Shown here piece after piece: positions 45,402 through 54,466 of a DNA stretch of 64,000 bases. Every line of letters starts with the position of its first letter. Position 1 is the first letter of the stretch. The notes beneath the pieces were generated by a model that searched no databases, was not told the origin of the DNA, and saw only the letters and a program-made list of their open reading frames with translations. Origin of the DNA: Aerococcaceae bacterium zg-1292 (GTDB lineage Bacteria > Bacillota > Bacilli > Lactobacillales > Aerococcaceae); assembly GCA_016126655.1 (NCBI GenBank), contig CP065955.1, positions 789,001-853,000 on the forward strand, given 5' to 3'. The translations under genes were made by a program, and so were the position numbers.

Positions 45402-45449
45402 ATCAAACACTGACAGGCATTTATTTGTCAATCAGTGTTTGATTTTTTG
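45402..45449 (+). terminator. Terminator after the binding protein gene
   Basis: ATCAAACACTGA and TCAGTGTTTGAT form a perfect 12-bp stem followed by a T run. Confidence 0.92.
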
Positions 45450-45702
45450 TATGATTTGAAGCGCCTTAAAATGGATGACTGAAAACAATTGTGTGTTCAG
45501 ATAACTATTGATGCAGAACACGAAGTAAGTTAGCAGCCACAGTATCAGTGTCTTACCGCTATACAAAATTATGAGTATCATTTATATTTGAGTGGGCTTA
45601 AGAAATTTTTGTATAATTTAGCAAAAAGTAAAAAAGTTATCACAAGTGCAGGAAGTTATGCTATAATTGATGTGACATTGACAAGAAAATGAGGGGTAAT
45701 AT
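45450..45702. other. Leader region of rodZ
   Basis: A TATAAT at 45661-45666 about 37 bp before the rodZ ATG is a likely -10 with a poor -35. Nothing else is recognised. Confidence 0.4.
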
Positions 45703-46731
45703 ATGAGTGCATTAGGAACTAAATTACGTGATGCCCGTATTGAAAAGGGATATACATTAAATACATTGCAACAGATGACCAAAATTCAAAAGAAATATCT
45801 TGTTGCAATTGAAGAGGGCAATTTGAGTGAATTACCAGGTAGTTTTTATATTCGTGCCTTTGTGAAACAATATGCGGATGTTGTAGGATTGAATGGTGAT
45901 GATATTTTACAAGAGTATGCAGGTGAATTAGAAGTCTTTCCTGAGGCAAATGAAGCGCCAGTTATCAATAATATTGAAAGCGAAGAGTTAGGTAGTCGTG
46001 TAAAAGCAAGACAAGATAGTTTTGAAAAAAATAATTTAGAGATTATCTTATCGTACTTACCATTACTCTTTTTAATTGCGATAATCTTAATGATTATTAT
46101 TACATTGATAATGGCTATTTCGCGGATGAATAATTCCAATAAACCGATTGAACAAGTACCGACGACGTCCATTGTTTCAACAGTTGCGCCAGAATCAGCA
46201 GTGCCAGAAACAACGAGTGAAGAGACGACTAGCCAAACGGATGAGTTAGCAGATAATCAATTACGTGTTGGTAACAAAGTCTTAACGAAAATTTCTGGTG
46301 AGGGCGAAGAAACGGTCTATGAAGTTGAAGGGTCAGATTTTGACGGCTATACATTTGGTGTTAAAGGTTCCGGCTATGTATGGGTTGGTATGCTAGAAGA
46401 TGACCGCATGGTAGTTGATACAACGGTTACTGATGGTGAAAAATTTGAATACACAGTGCAAAAGGGTGTGAAAACCTTTAGAATGCGTCTAGGTTACCCT
46501 GATGGTGGTAAGTTTACAGTGAATGGTCAAGAATTAGATTTAAACAATCCATATTTTTCAGATACGGTTGTGTTTGTCGTAAAAGATAGTGCGAATGAAG
46601 CAAATGCATCGGATGCAGAAGAAGCTAGCGAACAACCTGATGAAGAAACAACAGAAGCAGCTGCCAACGCTGAGTCGGCTGATGGGCCTGCTGTCTTGCG
46701 TGGACAAAATAGTGGAAGTGGCAACGAATGA
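45703..46731 (+). CDS. rodZ: RodZ-like cell shape protein
   Basis: A 342-residue bitopic membrane protein linking the elongation machinery to the cytoskeleton or, in cocci, to division-site wall synthesis. The N-terminal 70 residues form an Xre-type helix-turn-helix (L-G-T-K-L-R-D-A-R, then L-P-G-S-F-Y-I-R-A-F-V-K-Q-Y-A). A single membrane segment is near 108-135. The outside part has a Thr/Ser/Glu-rich stalk and a DUF4115 beta domain (Y-V-W-V-G-M-L-E-D-D), then an Ala/Glu-rich tail. It overlaps pgsA by 4 bp (ATGA), a widely conserved pair. Confidence 0.9.
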   Translation: MSALGTKLRDARIEKGYTLNTLQQMTKIQKKYLVAIEEGNLSELPGSFYIRAFVKQYADVVGLNGDDILQEYAGELEVFPEANEAPVINNIESEELGSRVKARQDSFEKNNLEIILSYLPLLFLIAIILMIIITLIMAISRMNNSNKPIEQVPTTSIVSTVAPESAVPETTSEETTSQTDELADNQLRVGNKVLTKISGEGEETVYEVEGSDFDGYTFGVKGSGYVWVGMLEDDRMVVDTTVTDGEKFEYTVQKGVKTFRMRLGYPDGGKFTVNGQELDLNNPYFSDTVVFVVKDSANEANASDAEEASEQPDEETTEAAANAESADGPAVLRGQNSGSGNE

Positions 46732-47294
46732 ATATTGCCAATAAATTAACCTTAGCCCGTGTCATCATGATTCCGATTTTTATCGGCTTTATGTTGTTGC
46801 AAGGCGCTCAAATGCTTACTTTCGGTAGTGAGAGTGTGCCTGTGACCCAATTGATTGCGGGAGTGATATTTATCGTGGCAAGTATTACGGATTATTTAGA
46901 TGGTTATTTAGCCCGAAAATTACACTTAGTCACGTCATTTGGTGCATTTTTTGATCCGATGGCTGATAAATTACTGGTAATCGCCGCATTGATGCTCTTT
47001 GTAGAAAAAGGTTGGGTGCCAGCGTGGGCAGTATTTATTATTATCGCGCGTGAATTGATGGTGACAGGTTTGCGTGTCTTACTCGCTCAAACCAATGGAA
47101 AAGTAATGGCTGCCGCACTACCTGGTAAAATTAAAACTATGACCCAAATGTTAGCGATTATCTTTTTCTTGTTTGCAAATTTTGGTATTTCTCTACCAAT
47201 CGCGCAAGTGTTATTTTATACTTGCTTGTTCTTTACAGTATATTCCGGTATCGATTATTTTTGGAATGCTCGATTCCTATTTAGAGAATTGTAA
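46728..47294 (+). CDS. pgsA: CDP-diacylglycerol-glycerol-3-phosphate 3-phosphatidyltransferase
   Basis: This membrane enzyme makes phosphatidylglycerol phosphate from CDP-diacylglycerol. The 188 residues contain the CDP-alcohol phosphotransferase signature: D-Y-L-D-G-Y-L-A-R, eight residues, then G-A-F-F-D-P-M-A-D, giving the required D-G-x2-A-R-x8-G-x3-D-x3-D. Four to five membrane segments are seen. Relatives usually have cinA and recA next; here a terminator and an insertion sequence come instead, so that order is broken. Confidence 0.94.
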   Translation: MNIANKLTLARVIMIPIFIGFMLLQGAQMLTFGSESVPVTQLIAGVIFIVASITDYLDGYLARKLHLVTSFGAFFDPMADKLLVIAALMLFVEKGWVPAWAVFIIIARELMVTGLRVLLAQTNGKVMAAALPGKIKTMTQMLAIIFFLFANFGISLPIAQVLFYTCLFFTVYSGIDYFWNARFLFREL

Positions 47295-47298
47295 CATA

Positions 47299-47352
47299 TG
47301 TCAGTGATATTTCTTGGTGGAATAACCGGGTGTATCACTGACATTATTTTTT
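47299..47352 (+). terminator. Terminator after pgsA
   Basis: TGTCAGTGATA and TATCACTGACA form a perfect 11-bp stem with a long T run. Confidence 0.9.
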
Positions 47353-47413
47353 ACGGTTATCATGTCTCTTGATAACCCCAACTCCCGAATTAAATTATAC
47401 TAAAAAAACATTT

Positions 47414-47452
47414 ACACCGAAAAAACTGATAATACTAGTATTTTTTCGGTGT
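47414..47452 (+). terminator. Hairpin inside the IS left end
   Basis: ACACCGAAAAAA and TTTTTTCGGTGT form a perfect 12-bp stem upstream of the transposase. It probably blocks transcription entering from pgsA, limiting transposase expression. Confidence 0.7.
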
Positions 47453-47521
47453 TTTCTATTGCTATTTTATAGGTATAATGGTAAAATAAATTGTACCTAT
47501 ATCAATTATTGGAGGCTTACC

Positions 47522-49102
47522 ATGTCACAAGTTATCTACACACATAAAAATGGAACTAAGTATGTTTATGAATCAACCTCATATTATGATAAAGAAAAGA
47601 AACAAGCGCGACCAAAGCGTAAGTTGATTGGAAAAATTGACCCAGTAACGGGTGCGATTGTTCCAACTCAACCAAGAGGGAGAAAACCTAAACATGTTGA
47701 AAAGAATGACGAGAAAAAAACAGGTGGCGTCCGTTCAATTAAGTCTTACGGAGCAACTTATTTATTGACGGAATTAGCGAAAAAAATGGGTGTATTGAGT
47801 GATTTAAAAGAAATATTTCCAGACAGCTATCTCGAGTTATTAACGCTTATGCAATATTTGATTCTAGAACCAGGGAATTCCATTAGAGAATTCGACCAGT
47901 GGCAAACAAAAGTAGAAACAGAGTTAACCAAAGACCTTAGTTCAAAGCGTGTCAGTGAACTATTCGCTACAATCAGTGAAGATGATAAGCAACGGTTCTT
48001 TCATGCGCAACAACAACGATATATAAATGAAGAATATTGGGTATTTGATACAACATCCATTTCGACATATTCAGATATAGATTATGCAAAATACGGTTAT
48101 AACAAAGAAGATGATAAATTAAAGCAAGTGAATTTAGGACTAGTTGTAGGGGAAACAAGCCGGATACCAGTAATGTATCGCCTGCTTCCAGGGAATATTG
48201 TCGACTCTAAAACCATTGAGACATTATTAAGTTTATTGGATGAGTTTCCACAGAAAATGAAAAAATTGGTATTAGACAGAGGGTTTTATAAAGAACGAAA
48301 TATCCAAATGTTGTGTGAAGAAGGTGTTGAATTTGTAGCAGGTGGAAAGCGTGGAGTGAAATATATTGATGAAGTGATTGAACGATTACTGCCAGAAATA
48401 AAAGAAATTGAACATTATTCAACGAAAGAAAAACTCTATATTGGTTCAGAGAAAATTAGTCATTTTAGAGCTTCCGAAACGAGTCATTATCCAGTAACTG
48501 TGCATGTTTATCATGATGAATTTCAACAATACCAGCAAAAAACAAAATTGATGGAGGACTTAGATGAATTATTAACTTTATTGAATGAAGATGAAAAAAG
48601 TAGAAAAGAAATCGAAAGTAATAATCGAGGATTGATGACGTATGTGACTTTAAATCCAGAGGATAACCGGTATTCTTTAAATACAGAAGTAATCAAAAAA
48701 CGCATTGCGACAATGGGCACATTTGTACTATTATCCAACAGTAATCAAAGTTCACAAGAATGTTTACGGATATATCGAGACAAGGATATAGTTGAGAAGA
48801 AGTTTCAAACATTAAAGAATGATTTAGAGATGAGACGGTTGAGAACTCATGGGCAAGAGACGACAGAGGGGAAAATGTTTGTACAGTATTTAACGGTAGT
48901 CGTAGAGTCTTACCTGAGAGAGCAGATGCGGGGAACAAAATTAGATGAAAAATACACTCTTAAAGACTTACTGGAAGAAATTAAGAGCGTGTATACATAT
49001 ATCGATGGTGGTGGAAACTACACGCTGGCAGAGGTAACGAATAAACAAGCAAAGATTTTTGAACGCCTAGGTATTTTGCATCCTTCTTTCAGTATCCGTT
49101 AG
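47522..49102 (+). CDS. IS1634-family transposase
   Basis: A 526-residue DDE transposase. Likely catalytic residues are the Asp of V-F-D-T-T-S, the Asp of V-L-D-R-G-F-Y and the Glu of D-I-V-E-K-K-F-Q-T-L-K, the last a typical C-terminal DDE signature of IS4-like and IS1634 elements. The N-terminus (K-N-G-T-K-Y-V-Y-E-S-T-S-Y-Y-D) is also characteristic of this family. The frame opens at 47369, but GGAGG 7 bases before the ATG at 47522 and the IS boundary at 47376 exclude that start. It is full length and apparently active. Confidence 0.9.
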   Translation: MSQVIYTHKNGTKYVYESTSYYDKEKKQARPKRKLIGKIDPVTGAIVPTQPRGRKPKHVEKNDEKKTGGVRSIKSYGATYLLTELAKKMGVLSDLKEIFPDSYLELLTLMQYLILEPGNSIREFDQWQTKVETELTKDLSSKRVSELFATISEDDKQRFFHAQQQRYINEEYWVFDTTSISTYSDIDYAKYGYNKEDDKLKQVNLGLVVGETSRIPVMYRLLPGNIVDSKTIETLLSLLDEFPQKMKKLVLDRGFYKERNIQMLCEEGVEFVAGGKRGVKYIDEVIERLLPEIKEIEHYSTKEKLYIGSEKISHFRASETSHYPVTVHVYHDEFQQYQQKTKLMEDLDELLTLLNEDEKSRKEIESNNRGLMTYVTLNPEDNRYSLNTEVIKKRIATMGTFVLLSNSNQSSQECLRIYRDKDIVEKKFQTLKNDLEMRRLRTHGQETTEGKMFVQYLTVVVESYLREQMRGTKLDEKYTLKDLLEEIKSVYTYIDGGGNYTLAEVTNKQAKIFERLGILHPSFSIR

Positions 49103-49208
49103 CTAGGTATAATGGTACGGGAGTTTGGGTGATAAAAGGCACGGTTTTGATGATTTTTCTGCTGAAAAATCGGTCTCGATTTGCATTAGGATATGCATTC
49201 TCAGTATT

Positions 49209-49225
49209 GGTCAAGAAAAGTCAAA
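49209..49225 (+). promoter_or_regulatory. CtsR-type operator 1 upstream of clpB
   Basis: GGTCAAG-AAA-AGTCAAA matches the CtsR heptad direct repeat (GGTCAAA, 3-bp gap, heptad) with one change per heptad. It overlaps the -35 region from upstream and is part of an inverted repeat with TTCTTGACCA (49230-49239). Confidence 0.75.
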
Positions 49226-49232
49226 AAAGTTC

Positions 49233-49261
49233 TTGACCATTTTTTACTAATGGGTTATAAT
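49233..49261 (+). promoter_or_regulatory. Predicted promoter of clpB
   Basis: TTGACC, a 17-bp spacer and TATAAT, between the two CtsR-type sites. Confidence 0.8.
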
Positions 49262-49303
49262 AAGATTAAGCTCTTAAAGGGCTCATTTTTAACGATAAAT
49301 TTC

Positions 49304-49320
49304 ATTGACCAATTTTGACT
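49304..49320 (-). promoter_or_regulatory. CtsR-type operator 2 upstream of clpB
   Basis: On the minus strand: AGTCAAA-ATT-GGTCAAT, a second heptad pair downstream of the promoter, in opposite orientation to the first. Confidence 0.7.
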
Positions 49321-49328
49321 AAAGGGAA

Positions 49329-49407
49329 TCACAATGCGAAAGTAGGTGCCTTGACTCGAACCACAAGGCATAGTTCTTTGAAGTGGCTGCCTAGCGAACC
49401 AAGAAAA
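49329..49407 (+). repeat. Diverged dispersed repeat in the clpB leader
   Basis: CACAATGCGAAAGTAGGTGCCTTGACTCGAACCAC and TTTGAAGTGGCTGCCTAGCGAACCAAGAAAA keep left arm, right arm and end of the family, with a shortened centre. Confidence 0.6.
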
Positions 49408-49423
49408 CAAGTGAGGTGTTAAT

Positions 49424-52030
49424 ATGATTGAAAAAATGACAACTGCAATGCAAGAAACATTAGGTGCAGCGCAACAAATTGCAATGACACGACAACATCA
49501 GGAGATTGATATTCCTCATGTTTGGCGGATTTTTGCACAGCCGGATCACTTTGCTTATCAATTATATCAAGACTTAGGTGTGGATATGACGCAATTTTTA
49601 ACCGTCATTGAACAAGAGATTGATAAAATCAGTCAAGTGAGTGGTAGTAATATTCAATATGGACAACAAATTAGTCAGCGATTGAATCAATTATTCCAAC
49701 GCGCAAATCAATTAGCAACTGAAAAACAAGATGAGTACCTATCAACTGAACTTGTGGTAGCGGCTTTACTTGACCAACAAAATAATCCATTGACACAATT
49801 TTTAACTAAGCAAGGTGTTACTTTCACACAGATGATGGAACGAATTGATACGTTGAGAGGGGGAGAACGTGTGACATCACAAAATCAAGAACAAACATAT
49901 GAATCATTAGCAAAATATGCTACTAACTTAAACGAAGCAGTAAAACAAAATAAATTAGACCCAGTTATCGGGCGCGACGAAGAAATTCGTGATGTAATTC
50001 GAATATTATCCAGAAAGACAAAAAATAATCCTGTCTTAATTGGAGAACCTGGGGTAGGTAAGACTGCGATTATTGAAGGATTAGCACATCGAATTGTGCG
50101 CAAAGATGTTCCGGAAAATTTACGAGATAAAGAAGTGTACTCACTAGATATGGGCTCATTAATTGCTGGAGCAAAATACCGTGGCGAATTCGAAGAGCGC
50201 TTAAAGGCTGTATTAAAAGAAGTAGTAAAATCTGAAGGACGTATTTTACTCTTTATTGATGAAATTCATACAATCGTCGGCGCAGGTAAGTCAGAAGGTG
50301 CAATGGACGCAGGAAACTTATTAAAACCTATGTTAGCCCGCGGTGAATTACATTGTATTGGGGCGACGACACTAGACGAATACCGTGAAAATATTGAAAA
50401 AGATAAAGCATTAGAACGTCGCTTCCAACGTGTCTTAGTTCAAGAACCTACCGTTGAAGATACGATTAGTATTTTACGGGGTTTGAAAGAACGGTTTGAA
50501 ATTCATCATGGAGTGAATATTCATGATAATGCCTTAGTGGCAGCTGCGACGCTATCCAATAGGTATATAACTGACCGATTTTTACCAGATAAAGCGATTG
50601 ACTTAGTCGATGAAGCTTGTGCAACGATACGTGTTGAAATTAATTCGATGCCAACCGAAATGGATGCCGTGACACGTCGTTTGATGCAATTAGAAATCGA
50701 AGAAGCTGCGTTGAAAAAAGAATCGGATGATGCTAGTAAAAAACGTTTAGAAGCTTTACAAGAGGAACTGGCTGATTTACGTGAGTCAGCTAATCAATTA
50801 AAAATGCGCTGGGAAGTCGAAAAAGAAGCGATGAATCAGTTGCGTAACAAACGACAAGCCATTGATGATGCTCGCCGTGAATTAGAAGATGCCGAATCGA
50901 ACTATGACTTAGGCCGTGCGGCAGAATTACGCCACGGCACCATTCCTGCCTTGGAACGTGAGTTAAAACAATTAGAAGCTGACCAAGCCGAGCAAGCAGA
51001 AAATCGTTTAACCCAAGAAAGCGTCACTGATGAAGAAATTGCTAAAGTTGTAGGACGCTTAACAGGTATTCCAGTGACACGACTTGTTGAAGGGGAACGT
51101 GAAAAATTATTGAAACTCGATGAAACATTACATCAACGGGTTATTGGACAAGACGAAGCAGTCAATAAAGTAGCTGAAGCCGTCTTACGTTCACGTGCAG
51201 GATTACAAAATCCGAATCGTCCAATCGGTTCGTTCCTTTTCTTAGGACCAACAGGTGTCGGTAAAACCGAATTAGCAAAAGCATTGGCAGAAGTATTATT
51301 CGATGATGAGCATCATATTGTTCGGATTGATATGTCCGAGTACATGGAAAAACATACCGTGTCACGTTTAGTAGGTGCGCCTCCAGGATATATTGGATAC
51401 GAAGAAGGTGGTCAATTAACTGAAGCGGTGCGTCGTAGTCCATATTCAATTGTACTACTCGATGAAATCGAAAAGGCACATCCGGATGTATTTAATATAT
51501 TATTACAAGTATTAGATGATGGGCGCTTAACTGATTCCAAAGGTCGCACGGTTGACTTTAAAAACACAGTATTGATTATGACAAGTAATATCGGTGCGCC
51601 ATTGTTATTAGAAGGAATTGATGATGATGGCAATATAGCACCAGAGACAGAACAACAAGTGAGACAACAATTACGTGCGCACTTTAAACCTGAGTTTTTA
51701 AATCGTATCGATGATACAGTCCTATTTACACCATTGTCATTGAAACATATGGGTGCTATCGTAGAAAAAATGCTTGGACAATTACGTAGTCGTCTTGCTC
51801 AGCAAGAGATTACATTAAATATGGAACCGGAAGCATTGAATTGGTTAGCACAACAGGGTTATGACCCGATTTATGGTGCTAGACCATTGATGCGCTTGAT
51901 TACACGTGAGATTGAAACGCCATTAGCTCGCCTAATTATTAAAGGTGATATCTTGCCACAACAGGTAGTAGATGTGTCACTAGAAGAAGGACAATTAGCT
52001 TTTCATGCGAATGCGTTGAATGAAGCGTAG
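49424..52030 (+). CDS. clpB: ATP-dependent disaggregase ClpB
   Basis: A hexameric AAA+ chaperone that, with DnaK, pulls proteins out of aggregates. The 868 residues comprise the N domain, first AAA+ (G-E-P-G-V-G-K-T near 206; L-L-F-I-D-E-I-H near 275), a coiled-coil M domain (about 400-525, including G-R-A-A-E-L-R-H-G), and second AAA+ (G-P-T-G-V-G-K-T near 609; V-L-L-D-E-I-E-K near 680). The M domain identifies ClpB rather than ClpC/E. Two CtsR-type operators and a consensus promoter upstream predict heat-shock control by CtsR. It is monocistronic with its own terminator. Confidence 0.97.
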   Translation: MIEKMTTAMQETLGAAQQIAMTRQHQEIDIPHVWRIFAQPDHFAYQLYQDLGVDMTQFLTVIEQEIDKISQVSGSNIQYGQQISQRLNQLFQRANQLATEKQDEYLSTELVVAALLDQQNNPLTQFLTKQGVTFTQMMERIDTLRGGERVTSQNQEQTYESLAKYATNLNEAVKQNKLDPVIGRDEEIRDVIRILSRKTKNNPVLIGEPGVGKTAIIEGLAHRIVRKDVPENLRDKEVYSLDMGSLIAGAKYRGEFEERLKAVLKEVVKSEGRILLFIDEIHTIVGAGKSEGAMDAGNLLKPMLARGELHCIGATTLDEYRENIEKDKALERRFQRVLVQEPTVEDTISILRGLKERFEIHHGVNIHDNALVAAATLSNRYITDRFLPDKAIDLVDEACATIRVEINSMPTEMDAVTRRLMQLEIEEAALKKESDDASKKRLEALQEELADLRESANQLKMRWEVEKEAMNQLRNKRQAIDDARRELEDAESNYDLGRAAELRHGTIPALERELKQLEADQAEQAENRLTQESVTDEEIAKVVGRLTGIPVTRLVEGEREKLLKLDETLHQRVIGQDEAVNKVAEAVLRSRAGLQNPNRPIGSFLFLGPTGVGKTELAKALAEVLFDDEHHIVRIDMSEYMEKHTVSRLVGAPPGYIGYEEGGQLTEAVRRSPYSIVLLDEIEKAHPDVFNILLQVLDDGRLTDSKGRTVDFKNTVLIMTSNIGAPLLLEGIDDDGNIAPETEQQVRQQLRAHFKPEFLNRIDDTVLFTPLSLKHMGAIVEKMLGQLRSRLAQQEITLNMEPEALNWLAQQGYDPIYGARPLMRLITREIETPLARLIIKGDILPQQVVDVSLEEGQLAFHANALNEA

Positions 52031-52078
52031 AGAAAGTTTAGCAGCTATCTGAATCAAAATTTAAAAATTAATGAATAG

Positions 52079-52115
52079 ACTGAGTAGTTGTATTAATCAA
52101 TTACTCAGTTTTTTG
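52079..52115 (+). terminator. Terminator after clpB
   Basis: ACTGAGTAGTTG and CAATTACTCAGT form a stem with one mismatch followed by TTTTTT. Confidence 0.88.
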
Positions 52116-52193
52116 TTTGCTGAGTTTGAGGGAAAAGGAAATCATATTATAAAGTGAACTGTCAAAAAAGACATTAAATTCATCAAAAAAATG

Positions 52194-52221
52194 TTGACGC
52201 TTTCTTTTTTTGCGGTAATAT
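52194..52221 (+). promoter_or_regulatory. Predicted promoter reading into the repeats and intron
   Basis: TTGACG, 16 bp, TAATAT. No reading frame starts within the next 300 bp; the first gene that could use it, apart from the intron protein, is the lipoprotein at 54467. Confidence 0.6.
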
Positions 52222-52355
52222 TTAATTAATAAAATATATATTAAGAAAGGTGTATGTCCTTATTTCAAAAATTGATTCTATAAATAAGTAACGTGATGTA
52301 TAAAATTAGATGTATTTGATTGAGAATTAATCGTTAAATAATTTGTTAGGTATAA

Positions 52356-52466
52356 CTGTGACTGACCTGATTTGAGTTACAGGAGCAGAATGCTGCAGTG
52401 AGAGCAATGGACAGATGAGGTTGTTGAAGAAAGTAGAAGCCAGTCGCAACGAGCGACCAGAATATT
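52356..52466 (+). repeat. Diverged dispersed repeat upstream of the intron-split copy
   Basis: It reads GTGACTGACCTGATTTGAGTTACAGGAGCA on the left and AGTAGAAGCCAGTCGCAACGAGCGACCAGAAT on the right, following the family plan with substitutions. Confidence 0.6.
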
Positions 52467-52469
52467 CAT

Positions 52470-52549
52470 AGTGCGACAATGAGCGCTCTGAAATGAATCA
52501 CTGGAGAAAATACCGTCGTGCGCTTAGCACACAGAGGTGTTTTGTGAAG
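52470..52549 (+). repeat. Dispersed repeat, left half, interrupted by the group II intron
   Basis: AGTGCGACAATGAGCGCTCTG through ACAGAGGTGTTTTGTGAAG. Compared with the intact copy at 38722-38832, the sequence stops at GTGAAG and resumes at 54423 with TGGAAGTC. Confidence 0.88.
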
Positions 52550-54422
52550 GTGCGCCCGGCATGGGCGATAACTTGGTGGTGAAAGTCCACTACAGGCTTG
52601 GCAGTAGGAACTGTTAGCTGAAGGCAAGGGTGTCTATCGTGAGGTAGAATCTGAAGGAAGCCGGAGGCAAACACTTGCGCCGACGAACAGAAACCTCATA
52701 TCAAGGCTGACATGGGACGGATGAGTTTGCCTTACAAAACGAAGTCCAATACTGCCCGAATCCCATCCAGTAAATGAGGCGGCGAGATGAGTGGAAAGTT
52801 ATCGTTCTTACCCGGGGAGGTCTCATGAGCGCAGTAAAGCGTAGTAACAACGAATCATGAGAAGTCAGCAGAGGTCATAGTAGGTACGCAAAAGGTACTG
52901 AAGGACCGAACAATATCTTAACAAAGTAGAGAATGGAGGTTATTGGAATTTGACCACGACAGAAAACAACGCGAGTTGGCAGTCATCAAAGAGATAAAGG
53001 TGGAACCTAAAAGGGTATGATGATGTGTCGAGAATTCCATAGGTGAAATGATTGAAATGTACCGTGAAAATCCAACGCTGATGACACGAGTTGCCAGTTA
53101 TGATAACTTGATAGAAGCAGCAGAAGTAGTCAGGAAGAATAAAGGAGCAGCAGGAATTGATGGAATGAGCGTCGATGACGTCGAGCAACATATCCACGAT
53201 TATTATGGTCCTTTGAGACGAAAATTAATCGACGGTAGTTACCGACCGTTACCTGTAAAACGAGTTGAAATCGAAAAGGAAAACGGTGGCATCCGTTTAA
53301 TCGGTATACCATGCGCAAGAGACCGAGTGATACAACAAGCTATACGGCAAGTGATTGAACCCAAAATTGACCGCATGTTTTATCCAGAAAGTCATGGATT
53401 CCGACCGAATAGAGGCACAAAAACAGCGCTTCAGGATTGGGTAGGGCACTATGAAGATGGGTACAAGTATGTAGTGGATTGCGACTTGAAACAATGCTTC
53501 GACAAATTAAACCAGGATAAACTGATGTACTTGTTGGGCAAACGTATCCACGACAGAGTAATGTTGAAGCTAATACGCAAATTCCTGCGGAGTGGTGTAA
53601 TCGACCTGTCAGGCGAATACGTAGAAAGTAAAACAGGCGCACCGCAAGGCGGCGTATTGTCTCCGTTACTATGCAATATCTACTTACATGAACTGGATAA
53701 AGAATTGTATAAACGGGGGCATCGATTTGTCAGATATGCAGATGACTTTGTAATTTTCGTCAAGTCAAAACGAGCGGGAGAACGAGTACTGACAAGTATC
53801 ACAAAATTTATCGAGAAAGAACTAAAGCTAGAGGTTAACACCGAAAAAAGTAAGGTAGGGAGCCCTACGCGATTAAAGTTCTTAGGCTGTCTGATAATGC
53901 AAGTGAATGGCGTGTGTCGCTTCCGACCAGCTACGGAGAAGAAAAAGAAATTTAAAGCGAAGCTAAAGAAGTTAACCAGTCGAAAGAGACCGGGGACTTA
54001 CGAAGAGATAATGCAGTCCATCAATGAAGTGACTCGAGGGTGGATAAATTACTTTGGGTTAGGATTCATAAAAAGCTTCATTGAGGAAAAAATCGCTCCA
54101 TGGCTTCACCGAAGAATTAGACAGCTGATTTTAAAACGCTGGAAACGACCGAGAACGATAATAAAACAACTGATGAAATACGGATTAGACATAGATAGTG
54201 CAAAAAGAATCGCATTCTCAAGAAAGAAGTACTGGCGATTGTCATGTACTCACGAGGTGCATCGAGCATTAACAACAAAAAGACTTCACCAATGGGGGTT
54301 ATTCCCACTTAATAAATTGGTGAAAGCAGCTTACGGAAGATATTGAACCGCCGTATACGGAACCGTACGTACGGTGGTGTGAGAGGTCGACTAGCCAAAT
54401 AATGGCTAGTCTCCTACTCGAT
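52550..54422 (+). mobile_element. Complete group II intron with maturase gene
   Basis: The 1873-bp ribozyme starts GTGCGCCCGGCATGGGCG, a common group II 5' end, and ends in AT (the AY rule). Ends were fixed by comparing the interrupted repeat with an intact copy. Domain V is at about 54345-54382: ACCGCCGTA pairs with TACGGTGGT around an inner stem. Domain VI (GACTAGCC/GGCTAGTC) has an unpaired A at 54416, 7 nt from the end, the expected branch point. A full-length reverse transcriptase lies in domain IV. Confidence 0.92.
53048..54346 (+). CDS. ltrA: Group II intron reverse transcriptase/maturase
   Basis: A 432-residue intron-encoded protein. The reverse transcriptase blocks are in order: A-A-G-I-D-G-M-S (RT-2), I-P-C-A-R-D-R-V-I-Q-Q-A (RT-3), F-R-P-N-R-G (RT-4), G-A-P-Q-G-G-V-L-S-P-L-L (RT-4/5) and Y-A-D-D (RT-5). 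The X (maturase) domain covers the C-terminal 120 residues (R-G-W-I-N-Y-F-G). It ends without an H-N-H endonuclease, so mobility would use target strands opened at replication. The frame is intact. It lies wholly inside the intron and helps it splice. Confidence 0.95.
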   Translation: MIEMYRENPTLMTRVASYDNLIEAAEVVRKNKGAAGIDGMSVDDVEQHIHDYYGPLRRKLIDGSYRPLPVKRVEIEKENGGIRLIGIPCARDRVIQQAIRQVIEPKIDRMFYPESHGFRPNRGTKTALQDWVGHYEDGYKYVVDCDLKQCFDKLNQDKLMYLLGKRIHDRVMLKLIRKFLRSGVIDLSGEYVESKTGAPQGGVLSPLLCNIYLHELDKELYKRGHRFVRYADDFVIFVKSKRAGERVLTSITKFIEKELKLEVNTEKSKVGSPTRLKFLGCLIMQVNGVCRFRPATEKKKKFKAKLKKLTSRKRPGTYEEIMQSINEVTRGWINYFGLGFIKSFIEEKIAPWLHRRIRQLILKRWKRPRTIIKQLMKYGLDIDSAKRIAFSRKKYWRLSCTHEVHRALTTKRLHQWGLFPLNKLVKAAYGRY

Positions 54423-54456
54423 TGGAAGTCAAGTCAGCCCAAGCACACCAGAATAA
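54423..54456 (+). repeat. Dispersed repeat, right half, after the intron
   Basis: TGGAAGTCAAGTCAGCCCAAGC...CCAGAATAA completes the copy begun at 52470. GGAGG of the lipoprotein gene follows immediately. Confidence 0.88.
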
Positions 54457-54466
54457 GGAGGTTTCA

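Larger units (their letters stand above)
47376..49129 (+). mobile_element. Complete IS1634-like insertion sequence
   Basis: The 1754-bp element is bounded by inverted repeats CCCCAACTCCCG (left) and the complement of CGGGAGTTTGGG (right), 11 of 12 matching, with ATTATAC-like inner continuation on both sides. It is flanked by a 6-bp target duplication TGATAA (47370-47375 and 49130-49135). One intact transposase is inside. The element sits just after the pgsA terminator and before clpB. Intact ends and frame suggest recent insertion. Confidence 0.88.

Noticed and set aside
54422-54466. Longer lipoprotein and membrane-protein frames starting inside the repeats (also 38798-38842)
   Set aside because: The extra codons are repeat sequence, and the strong GGAGG plus signal or lipobox context places the starts downstream.
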